Of a stretch of 64,000 nt of DNA, positions 33,421-44,907 are shown piece after piece (the stretch's first letter is position 1; each line of letters begins with the position of its first letter). Under the pieces are notes generated by a model. It was given only the letters and a program-made list of their open reading frames with translations. It was not told where the DNA came from and searched no databases. The position numbers were made by a program, and so were the translations under genes. Origin of the DNA: Utricularia gibba. Taxonomy: Eukaryota; Streptophyta; Magnoliopsida; Lamiales; Lentibulariaceae. The stretch is taken from contig CM007992.1 in the NCBI GenBank assembly GCA_002189035.1, positions 2,480,001-2,544,000 of the forward strand. The letters run 5' to 3'.

Positions 33421-35280
33421 GGCCTTGCACGCTTTCCCACAAAGAAGGGTTGTTGCGGAATGGGGTTTTTGTGTGTGTGTGTTTTCCAGCAGCGGTATTT
33501 ATAGCGATAGGTTTAGGAGGCATTTTGCTGTCTTGGTGGAAGAGAAGCTACAGTCATGTGACGAGGGAGCAAGTGAATGAACGAATGGTTGATAGTTGTT
33601 TTCACCATCCTCTCTTTTTCTTACAACGCCATTGTGACATGACTTGTCATTGCTATTACATTCCAAATTTTTTTGTCGCTTGGAATTCCCACCAAACATT
33701 TCTAGGTCAAATCTGGAAGCTAGTCTACATGGACATCTACCTTCTATTAGCACGCACATCTTCTGTCTCTTCTAAATCACATCATTTTGACTTGTAGGCT
33801 GCGGAGTTAGCCACTTTACATCATCATAACAAAGTTATGTGATCAATAATATAGGGAAAATTAGTAAAGTATCCTAACATGCTCAAATTCATTGTCAAAG
33901 TACCTAAGATTTTAAAAACATTGATGATATACCTGTACTTTCATTTAATCATTTCCAAAATACCTCAATTTTCAGTATTATTACAAATTAATATTAATAT
34001 AGTTAATATTTTTAATAAACATATTAATATACATTTGTATTTATAAAAAATAATCATTTAAATGTTAATAAAAATATATTATAATTATAAATAACTTAGA
34101 ATATACTTCACTTTTAATTTTCGAAACCTGTAATATGATTAATTATGTTTTTTTTGTCAAAATAATAGTTATAAATATATATGAAAAAAATATTATATTT
34201 TAAAATTTGTAATATGAATAAATGCTTAACCAATTGAGTTCAATCTTTCTTGTATTTTATAATAAAAATAATGAGTTTTAGTAAAATAAATATTCACAAA
34301 AAAATAAAATCAATCAACTAAGATTTTAATTTTTTCATTAAATACCAATCAATAGATATGATTTTTATACTTTGTACATTTAAAATAGATATAAAATTTT
34401 AGAAAAAAACACTGTAATTCTATAAATAACGTATATAATTTATACTTAATTATTAATATCATAAAACATCATAATTAACATTTATTTATAAGATATAATT
34501 AAAATAATCAATTTTAGAAAAAAATAGATATATATTTTTTGAAATTTAAGATTGAAATATTTTAATTAAAATCATAAATTATTTTTATTGAAATTAAGGT
34601 ATATTACAAATATGCATATAAATTTGAGGTAGATCATAAATATGTTCACAAAATAAGATATTTTACAAATGTCATACTTCTGACATAGGTAAATCCCTAA
34701 TTCAGTCATATGATATATGTATGAAATCATGTTTGTGTGGAACACATGCATGAGTTGACTTTACATACTTGGTAGCATGTAGATCATCACCTCTCTCTAA
34801 ACGTTTGTCGAATTGAAATCCTTGTCTTTGTACGACACCCCATTTGATAGATCTTGATCTACTCTCCTAAGTCCATTCCTCTAAGCATTTGTTCTGGTTC
34901 TCTCCTTAACATTCCATAACTCTTTTAGGGTGCATCAGTCCAAGTAGATTATGCTGTTTTATCTTTGGTATAGGAAGCAAGAAGGGGCTCACTTATTCTG
35001 CTTGTGACCAGGCAGCTGTGCTCTTAGGTACAAGACCGAGTGCATGGTGTTAACTGTTTTTCTTTGTGGTCATGACACAAGGTATTAGCCACAATTTGAC
35101 AACCACTAGCCATGTTATTGAACACTACCACTACAAGATATATGTGACTAAATCTACCAAAAACAAGGAACTCTAATTTGTTTGCTAGCACCAAACAAGC
35201 TAGACAAGCATTTGATTATTGAAGGAGGTGACAAGTTTGCAATGCTTCCCATATTAATTTGTCTGGCACATTTCATGATC
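33421..35280. other. Intergenic upstream of FT-like gene 1
   Basis: The first ~350 bp are the promoter side of FT-like gene 1. From 33840 to 34700 the DNA is extremely AT-rich, opening TAGGGAAAATTAG and closing AAATCCCTAA, which hints at an old inverted-repeat element, but the match is short. Beyond that is unrecognised debris. No gene. Confidence 0.35.
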
Positions 35281-35282
35281 TT

Positions 35283-36945
35283 TCTTTCTTGCTTCATCAA
35301 TCCAGAATAGGGACTCTATTCACAAGGCTTCAAGTTTCGAGATCTGCTTTAGTACACGTTTCTATCAACATCGTTGCTATCCTATTTTGGACAGTTTTGT
35401 TTACATAAGCGTGATTCTAATAGAAACCAAAAGCTCGATTTCTAGATTCATTTTAAGCTTGAGGACCTTCACTGAATGGCAGACCCATGTGAATTTATTC
35501 CATACACGTTGTAATTGGTCCAATCATTAATTTATTCAGGCCCCATTATCGACCTAAATCATTCATCATTGAATCTCCCAAAGGTGTTGTACCTCTATTC
35601 ATTCACACCACAATGCCAATAAAGAACCCATTGTCCAACATGTATGGGACAAATAGAAAACGTAAGGTAAAAGATGAATGAGAGAGACAACCATTTAAGT
35701 GCTCAACCACTAGCAAATAAAGACAATTCATTAGTCCAATGCACCACCATGTCACTACTTAATCATTGATGAAGCATGATGGAACTTTCAAAAAATCACC
35801 CCCAAAATTTCACTACCAAATAGATCTTAATGGACAATCCAACTATTCAAAAGTCCAAAGGGAAAAGTTTCCTGTTTCCAAACAAAATTTCATCTCAAAC
35901 CAATCATGTTTGAGTTATGATCTATTTTGAATTTTAGAGAAGGGAGAAAATTAATTCTCGTCATAGAATTTTCTTGCATACATATTTTCGCTTAATGGAC
36001 AATCCAACTATTCAATAGTCCAAAGGGAAAAGTTTCCTGTTTCCAAACAAAATTTCATCTCAAACCAATCATGTTTGAATTGTGATCTATTTTGAATTTT
36101 AGAGAAGGGAAAAAAATTAATTTTCGTCATAGAATTTCCTTGCATACATATTTTCGTTTATATATAAAACATTCCATCCATCAGAGCTATATAAAACGAT
36201 GATATTTATATAATATTTTATGATACTTAGCCTCAAATGGAGCATATATATCACATATGCTCAATTTGCTCAACAAATAGTGATGTTGCATTCCCAAACC
36301 TTTAATCACAATTTATATTGATTGTTCTTGAGTCGATATATAATCCACCAATATTGCTTCTTCATCTTCCTTTTCTTGAATATAGTGTCAATCGATACCA
36401 AAATGATAACTTCTCTCATGTATAGTGGAGTTCTTGAGTAATTGAATGATTTACTTATCATCACACCATAGGCATATGGCTTCTTTGCTTTAAGTTCCAA
36501 AGCTCTTAAAAAAAAATATATATTAATTTTACAAACCATCATAGACATCACTCAATGTTCACCCTCCATTTAACTCTTTTTTACATTGTCCTATTGTTTT
36601 CATTTTCAACTATTCACTACTTCTCATATAAATATAGAAGTTATATATTGATCTTCTAGTGTTGACATATCATGTCCAAAAGCTGTTAGAATTGACCTTT
36701 AATTTTGTTTTTGAGTGAGCTAGAAAGAAGAGACATTTTCCTAAACTCTCCTTGAGATATTGCAAAAGTCTCATTGCATATTTGAGTACAATTCTCTTAG
36801 CTTGTCCATATGTTGAGCTAGGATCCAAACACAATAAGTGATATTTTCTTGTAAAGATTGAGTAAATGAGCTTACTCAAGAGCTTTCTATGCTTTGTAAC
36901 ATCTTCAAGTAGAGGGGAAACCTCATCATCCATTTTGTCCCTATG
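35283..36945 (-). repeat. Tandem duplication of Copia debris, unit 1
   Basis: Unit 1 starts at TTCTTGCTTCATCAATCCAGAA and is repeated as unit 2 from about 36966, same orientation, with about 1.69 kb period. Near its right end the minus strand reads VLKYAMRLLQYLKESLGKC then LFFLAHSKTKLKVNSNSFWT, the Copia reverse-transcriptase end ('ILRYLKGTPGKGLFF' region). Inside it, about 165 bp (35830-35995) is itself duplicated at 35996-36160 with few differences. No working gene. Confidence 0.7.
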
Positions 36946-36965
36946 CTATCCAATCTAATTCATTT

Positions 36966-38400
36966 TATCAACTTTTTTTCTTGCTTCGTCATTCCAGAAT
37001 ATGGACTCCACTCTCAAGGATATGTGATGTATCTTCAAGTCTTGAGCTCTACTTTAGTTCACGTTTCTATCAATGCTACTACTATCCTATTTTGGATGTT
37101 TTTGCTTACATATAGGCGATTCTAATAGCAACCAAAAGCTTGATTTCTGGATTCATTTTAAGCTTGAATGGCAGGCCCATATGAATTTATTCCATTTACG
37201 TTGTAATTGGTCCATTAATTTATTCAAGCCCTATTATCGGCACAAATCATTCATCATTGAATCACCTCAAAGGTGTTATACCTCTATGCATTCATAGTAC
37301 AATGCCAATCAAGAAACCATTGTCTAACTTATATAAGACAAATTGCAAAAGTAAAGTGAAAGCTGAGTGAGAGAGACAGCCATTTACGTACTCAACCACT
37401 AGAAAATAAAGAGAATTCATTAGTCCAATGCACAATCAATATCAAACAACAAACACTACTACTTCATTACCGATGAAGCATGATGGAACTCTCAAGAAAT
37501 CACCAATAGAACCCCAAAACTTTACTACCAAATAGATCTTAATGGACAATCCAACTATTCAAACCCCAAAGGGACTAGTTTCCTGATTCCATACAAAATT
37601 TCAATCCAAAACAATCACATTTGACTTATGATTTATTTGAATTTTAGAAAGAGGAGAAAATAAATTATTATCATAGAATTTCCATATATACATATTTTTT
37701 TCTTATATATACAACATTAGATTGATCATGAGCTATATAAGATGATAATATATCTATGCTATCTTCTGACACTTAGCTTCAAATGGAGCATGTATACACA
37801 CATGCTCAATTTGCTCAACGAATAATGATGTTGCATTTCCAAACCTTTGGTCATAACATCTATTGTTTATTCTTGAGACACTATATCGTCTATTAGTATT
37901 TCTTCTTCATCTTCCTTTTATTGAATATAATGTCAAGATGTCAAATTGTTTGTTTTTCTTATGCAAGATGGAGTTATTAATTAAATGGCTTACTTATTAT
38001 CACAACATAGACATGTGCTCCTTTGTCTTTAAGTCTAAAAGCTGTTAAAAAATTACATATCCATTATTTACTAAACATTGCTCGATGTTCGGCCTCCATG
38101 GAGCTCTTTCCTACATTGTTTTGTCGTTTTCATTTCCAATTATTCATTACTTTTCATATATGTACAAATGTTACAAATTGATTTTCTAGTATTGACATAT
38201 TGTGTCCAAAAGCTGTTACAATAGATCCTTAATTTTGATTGTGAATGAGGTAGAAAGAAGAGACCTTTACCTAAACTCTCTTGAGATATTGTAAAAGTAT
38301 CGTTGCATACTTTGAATGCAATTCTCTTAGCTTGTCCATATGCTGTGTTAGAATTTTGCACACAATGAACAATATTTGGTCTTATAAAGGTTGAGTAAAT
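36966..38400 (-). repeat. Tandem duplication of Copia debris, unit 2
   Basis: It aligns with unit 1 in order: the ATGGACTCCACTCTCAAGG start, AAATTTATTCCATTTACGTTG-type block, the 'TCATTAGTCCAATGCAC' block, 'CATGCTCAATTTGCTCAACGA', and 'GTGTCCAAAAGCTGTTA'. The minus strand again contains QESLGKGLFFLPHSQSKL. The copies are visibly diverged, and unit 2 has only one copy of the inner 165-bp repeat. Homology fades near 38400. Confidence 0.7.
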
Positions 38401-39491
38401 GAGCTTCCTTGTTCCTCAACAATTTTTGATCTCTGTCTCATACTTTGAAGCTATAGAAATAGGGTTCTTTGATAATTATAGGGAAGAAACTCAGCATGAA
38501 AGTGTTTCTTCATCTTCTCCCAAGAGTTAAACCTTGGCTTACTCATATGATTTCTGATCGCTTTTGTATAATGCTGCTAGGTAGACACATGATCAGGAAA
38601 TCTTGTAGCTATCAAACTCACCCAATTGTTTTCATGCCCTCTATTCATTTCATCGTAATAATTAGTTGATGGTAGTGACTCAAACTTACTGCAAGTTGGG
38701 GTCCATTGTGCAATAGGATTCTATTGAAATAGTAAGTGCTTGCTAAGTGTCATTTTCTCATACCTTTTAGGTCGTTTTTATGTCTAAATATGATTTAAGT
38801 TGTTTAGTTAGGAATTTATAATATAATATTTAGGTTTTTATCTAGATTAGGGTAATTATCCTAAATCTTATTTTATTTAATATTTTGCTAGTTTTGTTTA
38901 AGTTTTTCTAGAGATGAACATGTGGCAGGAAATGAGAGAAAGAAGGCAGCAGATGGCGACAAAATGGATCTTCCCAAACTCACATTTCCTTAATTTCCGG
39001 AAGATTGTAGACGTCTAATGATGAGCCTTGACGTGTATTACATAGGAGACTCTAACAGATGAAATCATTAGTGTACCAATTTCAGAACAGAAGCTTCCTT
39101 GCAAGTCACTACAATTCACAGCAAGATTAAAGGAACACGAAAACTCAGATAAAGTAGTTGAATTTAGTTTAGTTCAGACATTTAGAATTCAATTTCCAAT
39201 TTTAGTTGCACTTTCAGTTTATCTCTCTAGAGGATTTTCTTCTAGCTTCTCTCTAGAACCTTGTTTTCATTTTCGTTGCTTTGTATGGCCGTTCACAGCT
39301 AGCAACTTTCGTTGTTGGATTGAGATACTCCTAGATCTATGTTTCATTAGTTGATCTTCATTTCTTCTTTGAATATGATCGGGTTCTGTATGTCTTTGCG
39401 CGACTATGTTGCAGTCTTTTTACTACCTACAAGTTTTGAAGAGGAGCAAGTTGGAAAGCATTAACTCATGCCCTTTTGACAAGAGGGAGAC
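38401..39491. other. LTR-like or transposon flank interrupted by Harbinger-1
   Basis: No coding domain. The stretch 38720-39470 has the look of an LTR (mixed composition, T-rich end with CTCTCTAGAACCTTG), but no partner was found. Its right flank continues after the Harbinger insertion at 43156, where GGTTTGACTCTGG follows. Confidence 0.35.
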
Positions 39492-39494
39492 AAT

Positions 39495-39518
39495 GGGGGT
39501 GTTTTATACAACTTATAA
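39495..39518 (+). repeat. Harbinger-1 left terminal inverted repeat
   Basis: GGGGGTGTTTTATACAACTT; pairs with the inverted sequence at 43132-43155. Confidence 0.8.
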
Positions 39519-40104
39519 ATAACTTAACTAAATTATAAGTAGTAACTTATTAGATGTGTGTTTTTTTAACTTATAGGTTATAATTTATAAGTTGTTTATA
39601 AGTTGTATTTTAAAAGTAGGTATATAGTTACTTAATTGTAACTTAAATAAAAAAAATAATGTGAAATTACTTATATGCCCTTATATTAAAATATAAAATG
39701 ATAAAAAATTTACTTCTCACCTTAATCTGCGTGTATTGGGTTGGGTGTGCTTTCTCGATTTTTGATTCAAGACCTTGCGGATGGAATTCCCCAAATCCAG
39801 CTCCTCCGAAGTTCCAGATTTGTTGCTCTCCACCCCATTTTCTCGTTTCCAAGATTTTATTTTTTTGTTGCCTTTTGTTTTTTCGTTTTTCTTCAGTCAC
39901 ACTAGACTGTGTCGCTTCCTGTTCTGCGAAGGGAAGCAGAAAGCACTTTTTAGATTTTATGGGATTCTAGCAAAATTTCTTTACAGTTTGCTTCTGCAGT
40001 TAGATAGATTTGGCTTGAGGCATAGCTTTACAATCCCTTAGTATTTATTTTTTTTTTAATTTTGCTGCTGCAATTTAGTGTTTTGTTGCTTCTACAGGGA
40101 ACAC

Positions 40105-41220
40105 ATGGATAAACAAGTACCATCTTCGCCTACTTCTAGTGCTACTTGGGACGAAAATGCTACTCACATATTTTTGGAAGCTGGTGCACATCAAGTTTAT
40201 GCAAATAATATGCTTGGAACATGTTTTAATTCTTAGGGGTGGCATGGGATTTTGAAAGAGTTTAATGAAAGGACGGGGCGTCGTTATGTGATGAAACAGT
40301 TGAAAAATAAATTCAACTCAATGAAAAAAGATTGGTCCATATGGATTAGGCTTCAAAAGACAACTGGAAGTGGATGGGATGACAACTTGGGAGTCATAAC
40401 CGGAACAGATGAATGGTGGTCAAGAATGATTAAGGTGATTTTTTTTTGTATTTGTACTTATATATAAATGATAAATACATTATGACTCAATTATTTTGTA
40501 TTTTCTAGGAGATGCCAGGATGCAAAAAATTCAAGACCACTCCACCTATTTATTCTGAATTGCAAAATGTTATCTTCACACCAGTGACAGCAACAGCTGA
40601 TTCGGCATGGAATACAGGAAATGGCAAGGTCCCTCCACGAGCGCCTTATCGTATGTCGACAGGGGTTGATAGCTCTACTAATGATGGTGATGCATCTGTT
40701 GACTTAGATAGCATAAACATCCAAGATGATGACTTTTTCAATAATATTGATATTGGAATGAATGAACAACCATCATTTTATGATAGTCCACAACAGGTAT
40801 GTTACTATCTAAATTATTTTACTATTATATAAATTTACTATTATATGAATTTACTTCTAATCTGTTAATGTTTAGGGAAGTGTGGAAGTTGGTGCGAGCA
40901 GTGCTAATGTGGGAAACAAACGTCAAAGAAGAACTATTAAAGAAACAGGAGAAAAGTTGGCTGAGTCAATTGTTGCTTTAACAAATTAGTTAAAGAGTGG
41001 ATCTTATTCATCTGTGCCTCAAAGACAAAAGGTACCCTCGATTGCAGAGTGCTTAGATATAGTGAGGGGAATTCCAGAAGCACGAGAGGATCCAAGTGTG
41101 TTTGGAGCTGCTGCATTGGTGTTCGGCAAGACTATTTATCGTGAAGCTTTTATGAGTATGACAAGTAATGAAGAGAGGTTGTCATTTATCAGAGCATATA
41201 AGAGTGCTAATCTAAAGTAG
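40105..41220 (+). pseudogene. Harbinger-1 ORF1: Myb/SANT-like DNA-binding protein with two nonsense codons
   Basis: This is the second protein of PIF/Harbinger elements, which binds DNA and helps bring the transposase to the termini. Three exons, 40105-40434, 40509-40796 and 40876-41220, join through in-phase GT-AG introns. The first exon encodes the trihelix-type domain: SSATWDENATHIFLEAGAHQ, GILKEFNERTGRRYVMKQLK, KKDWSIWIRLQKTTGSGWD. The last exon carries the conserved tail SIAECLDIVRGIPEAREDP and NEERLSFIRAYKS. Two in-frame TAG codons break it: 40236-40238, just before GWHGILKEF inside the DNA-binding domain, and 40987-40989. Otherwise the frame is open, so the damage is recent. This copy is not expected to make a working ORF1 protein. 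Confidence 0.85.
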
Positions 41221-41473
41221 TTTTCTTTAATATTAGTAGGTGAATTTGAAATGTAGTAAGAACATTGCTTTCTTTAAAGTTGAACCATTTCATGTGGATG
41301 TCTGACTGAATGTGATTTTACGTAACAATTCCATGTGTTTTCTGAATCAATTCCATATACTTTATTAGCTGTATTTGCTTTTCAACGACAATTGCATGTG
41401 ATTTCTTACTAAGATTCCACCTTTTTCATCTATAAAATCAAGGCTATGTATCATTTTCAAACACAATGCATCC

Positions 41474-42694
41474 ATGTCTTCTTCCAGCAACTCTTCCCCA
41501 CGTACCGATAATTCTCAAGATGAAGGTGAAACTCCAAATGCTGAAATAGTCTCTGTTATAGCGACACTAGCGCAATCCATTCTTGAATTTTACCAATGTG
41601 CTTTTGTAAGAATGCCTTGTCGAGATAGAGAGTTATCTGGAGTTGCATGGTTAAAGGGTATACTGGAAGGCCATTGGATTCGTTCATATCAACTACTTCG
41701 AATGGAACGAGAAACATTTCATAGGTTATGTAGTGTTCTATATGAACGCTATGGTTTAATAGCCACACGCACAGTCTTTGTTGAGGAACAAGTGGCAACG
41801 TTTCTCTTGGCAATGGGTCTGAAATGTAGTAACCGTTTGCTTCAAGAATGGTTCCAACGTTCTGGATATACTGTAAGTCAAAGTTTTCGTGCAGTTCTTG
41901 ATGCTTGTGCAAATATGGCTTCTGAATTTATAGTTCCAACGAGTGATATGTCGACTCCCCCTGCAAAAATAAGAAATGATTCTCGATTTTGGCCTCATTT
42001 TCAAGATGCGGTTGGTGCCATTGATGGTACTCATATTCCTGCGAGAATTAGAAAAGAAGATAGACGTCCTTTTTTTGGTCGATACCGTGAAGCCACACAG
42101 AATATTTTGGCAGTATGCGACTTCAATATGCTGTTCATGTTTGTAGCTTCAGGATATGAAGGACAAATGCATGATAGTTCAATATTATCACGGGTTATGC
42201 ATTCACCCGAAAATAATTTTCCATTGCCACCACCAGGTAAGTATTACCTTGCTGATTCTGGATATATGAATACTACATTTTTTTTGACACCATATAGAGG
42301 TCAAAGGTACCACTTGGAAGAGTTTCGTGCTAATCCATGGATTAGAAATCCTACAGAGATGTATAATTATCGACACTCTTCGCTACGTTCTGTAATTGAA
42401 CGATGTTTTGGAGTATGGAAGGCAAAATTTGTCATGGTTAATAGACTTACTTGGGGATTTTCATGGCAAGATCTAGTACTTATTGTACCAGCAACTATGG
42501 CAATTTGCAATTTTATCAAGAGAGTTGATGCAAATGATCCGGATTTCTTACGTTTTGAAGTTGATAATTGGACTCCACCATATAATCCTCAAACAGCTCT
42601 ACCAGCAGCAGAAGCTTTTGCATCATCAACTCAAGATGGATATATGACTGCTTTACGTGATGCAATATGTGCATCAATGAGTAGAATAAATTAA
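41474..42694 (+). CDS. PIF/Harbinger transposase (DDE nuclease), intact
   Basis: Single-exon 406-residue protein that cuts and joins transposon DNA, acting in the nucleus. It has an N-terminal acidic/Ser-rich stretch, a helical region (LLRMERETFHRLCSVLYERY; VATFLLAMGLKCSNRLLQEW) like the helix-turn-helix part of HARBI1 relatives, then the DDE_Tnp_4 catalytic core. The catalytic triad is visible: Asp184 in GAIDGTHIPARI, Asp261 in YYLADSGYMNTTFF and Glu309 in SVIERCFGVWKAKF, with 47 residues between Asp261 and Glu309, the spacing typical of the family. No stop or frameshift is present. It follows the broken ORF1 on the same strand, as in other PIF elements. It may still be active if an intact ORF1 protein is supplied from another copy. 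Confidence 0.95.
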   Translation: MSSSSNSSPRTDNSQDEGETPNAEIVSVIATLAQSILEFYQCAFVRMPCRDRELSGVAWLKGILEGHWIRSYQLLRMERETFHRLCSVLYERYGLIATRTVFVEEQVATFLLAMGLKCSNRLLQEWFQRSGYTVSQSFRAVLDACANMASEFIVPTSDMSTPPAKIRNDSRFWPHFQDAVGAIDGTHIPARIRKEDRRPFFGRYREATQNILAVCDFNMLFMFVASGYEGQMHDSSILSRVMHSPENNFPLPPPGKYYLADSGYMNTTFFLTPYRGQRYHLEEFRANPWIRNPTEMYNYRHSSLRSVIERCFGVWKAKFVMVNRLTWGFSWQDLVLIVPATMAICNFIKRVDANDPDFLRFEVDNWTPPYNPQTALPAAEAFASSTQDGYMTALRDAICASMSRIN

Positions 42695-43131
42695 AAATGT
42701 CTCATAATATCAAGTCTAGTTTATCTATTGTTGTTTTCAGAGTTTATATAACTCAATCTATCGTTTATTATGCATGTTATTACGATTGAATGAGATTTGT
42801 GTTAATATTATTTTATTACATATTACAATTCATATAACTATACAAATATTAATAAATACATTAAAATATGAAAAAAATTAATTATTAATTTGTTACATAA
42901 CTTTAAAACATTGATTTATAATTATACGAAAATAATAAATATAAATTATATTATTAAAAACATTTAAATGAATATATGGGTATTTTAGACTTTTGTTTAC
43001 AAATTCTGAAAGTTATATCAAACACTATTAACTTTTACTTATGACTTTTATAAATAAGTTAAAACAAACAACTTCTACTTATTTTTTACTTTAAATTAAC
43101 TTCTACTTACTCTTACTTATAAGTTAATTTA

Positions 43132-43155
43132 TCATAAGTAATGTAAAACACCTTC
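43132..43155 (-). repeat. Harbinger-1 right terminal inverted repeat
   Basis: Inverted, it reads GAAGGTGTTTTACATTACTT, matching the left end. Confidence 0.8.
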
Positions 43156-43158
43156 AAT

Positions 43159-44254
43159 GGTTTGACTCTGGCCGTATGTCAAGATCAGTGGACAAATAGT
43201 GACCTCGTATCTGGACTCATTAGGCCATTGGCAGCACTCAGGCATTTTGACCGTGAGGATATGATGGTAGAACCACTTATCTTTACATTCGTCTTAGGAG
43301 GAGCAACATCGGCTATTCCCATGACTTCTTGCAAGAGAGTGTAAGGGAGGGTAGTCAATTCCTTACTCCTATAACTGAGCACTCAAGAAAATTAGAGAAT
43401 AGTGAAAACACGACAAATGTAACTGGGCAGGATTCCAATTCTAGGAACAATCTCTTTATTTAAGGTTTATTGTTTATGTTTATTTCTGTTGTTTGTTTAC
43501 AACCCCTTACTTCCTCACTCAAGTTTCATCATTTATGTTTCTTGCACCTTTTACTTCCAAACCCATTTACAAATCGTAACAGTTGTATTTAGTGTAACTT
43601 CACCTTTCTCTAAAAAACAACTTTCTGTGTTCGACACTCATACTATGCATTTATTTTTTACGAGTTTTAAAAATATTAAAATTTTTTTGTGGAAACGACG
43701 CGCATCAACGCTTCATTCCTAACATGAGTTGCTTCATTCGATGCTCCATGGAAAGGAAATTTCGGTTCCTCAATTGCATTGGGTGTGCAAAGCCCCGTAC
43801 TCATCCTACCATTGACAACCTGCCCTCCTTGTAGTGCAAAGCTGGTGTAATTCCAGGGCATAAAATTTAAAACAAGCTTTCCAAAGTTCGTTATAAACTT
43901 GAAACTAGTCAAGATTCCAACTATAGCAAAGAACAATGTATCACTCCAAAGAGATGATATCTTAGAAGTCACAATCTCTAGTTCTCAGAAAAAGAAATAG
44001 AAAGCCAACAAGAGGTCACAGCCTCACAAATCTCAACTAATAAGAATATTAAGCCAACTAGAAGTCACAACGTCACAAGTCACTATTAATAAGAAACTTC
44101 AAAAAAATTAAGAAAATAAAAAGATAAACACTCCAGCAATCCCTATTCATCTCAACTCGCTAGCATTCCTAAAACAAGACTCGTGGTAAGAGCATTCCTT
44201 AGAATCCCACCACTAGAGCTCTTGGAAAAAAGAATTACCTCCAACCCTAATTCT
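43159..44254. other. Transposon debris right of Harbinger-1
   Basis: No gene. At 43440-43700 a short leader-like segment (CTGTGTTCGACACTCATACTA then an AT block) resembles the end of the dispersed leader repeats. The rest is unrecognised. Confidence 0.4.
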
Positions 44255-44705
44255 TGTTGAAATGTTTGTGTTGAGCTGCCAAGAGAATTGGGCTTATTTT
44301 GCCCAATTCCTCCTACATCACATCTCTCAAGACCTGATCCTTATGATAGTATATATTGATGATATTTTAGTAACAAGTGCCTCATTGGAAGTTATACAAA
44401 ATCTTAAATATTCTTTGCATCAGAAATTTACAATAAAGTATCTTAGTGCTGCAAGTTATTTTTTGGGGGTATAAATTCAACAAACTAATCAAGGTATTTT
44501 TCCTTTTGAATAGACATAGTTAGACAGTATCTTTAGGTAGTTTGATCCTTCTGCTACATTGAAAATTGTGGATACTCTAATACCTAGAAATTTTCAATTT
44601 CTTGTCATTGGTTCCAAACCATTTCATGATATCGATCAGTATAGAAGCTTAGTTGGGAAACTTCTTTATCGTGGTTTTACCCAACCGACATTGCATATTG
44701 TGTGC
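44255..44705 (+). pseudogene. Decayed Copia reverse transcriptase fragment
   Basis: The plus-strand frame reads IVYIDDILVTSASLEVIQNL, containing the YxDD catalytic box as YIDD, then HQKFTIKYLSAASYFLGV-stop; further on SKPFHDIDQYRSLVGKLLY matches the downstream Copia region ('YRSLVGALQYLT'). Stops and frame changes follow. It ends near 44705 where an inverted leader-like repeat begins. Confidence 0.85.
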
Positions 44706-44907
44706 AATAATGATAAATGAAAATGTTTAAATATCGTTGTAATAAAATTAATTTTTCATATCAAATAAATTTATAAGCTCTAATTTTCACAAAATACAAA
44801 TTAAACACAAAATAGGCAGTGGAATTCGGGGTTGATCACAAGGAGTTGGTACTTGCAAAGTGTTTTAGCAGATGTAGAATTCAGAATAAATATTGTTCTT
44901 AGTCTAA

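Larger units (their letters stand above)
39495..43155 (+). mobile_element. PIF/Harbinger DNA transposon (Harbinger-1)
   Basis: Terminal inverted repeats GGGGGTGTTTTATA (left) and, inverted, GAAGGTGTTTTACA (right) bound 3661 bp. Both ends carry many ACTTATAA/TTATAAGT subterminal motifs. AAT lies on each side (39492-39494 and 43156-43158), a 3-bp duplication, although the usual target for the family is TTA/TAA. The element encodes the expected two proteins in one orientation: a Myb/SANT-like DNA-binding protein, broken by two stops, and an intact DDE transposase. It lies inside older repetitive DNA. Confidence 0.88.

Noticed and set aside
33236-33797. Plus-strand ORFs of 108-115 codons near FT-like copy 1
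   Set aside because: They are antisense to FT exon 1 and its promoter.
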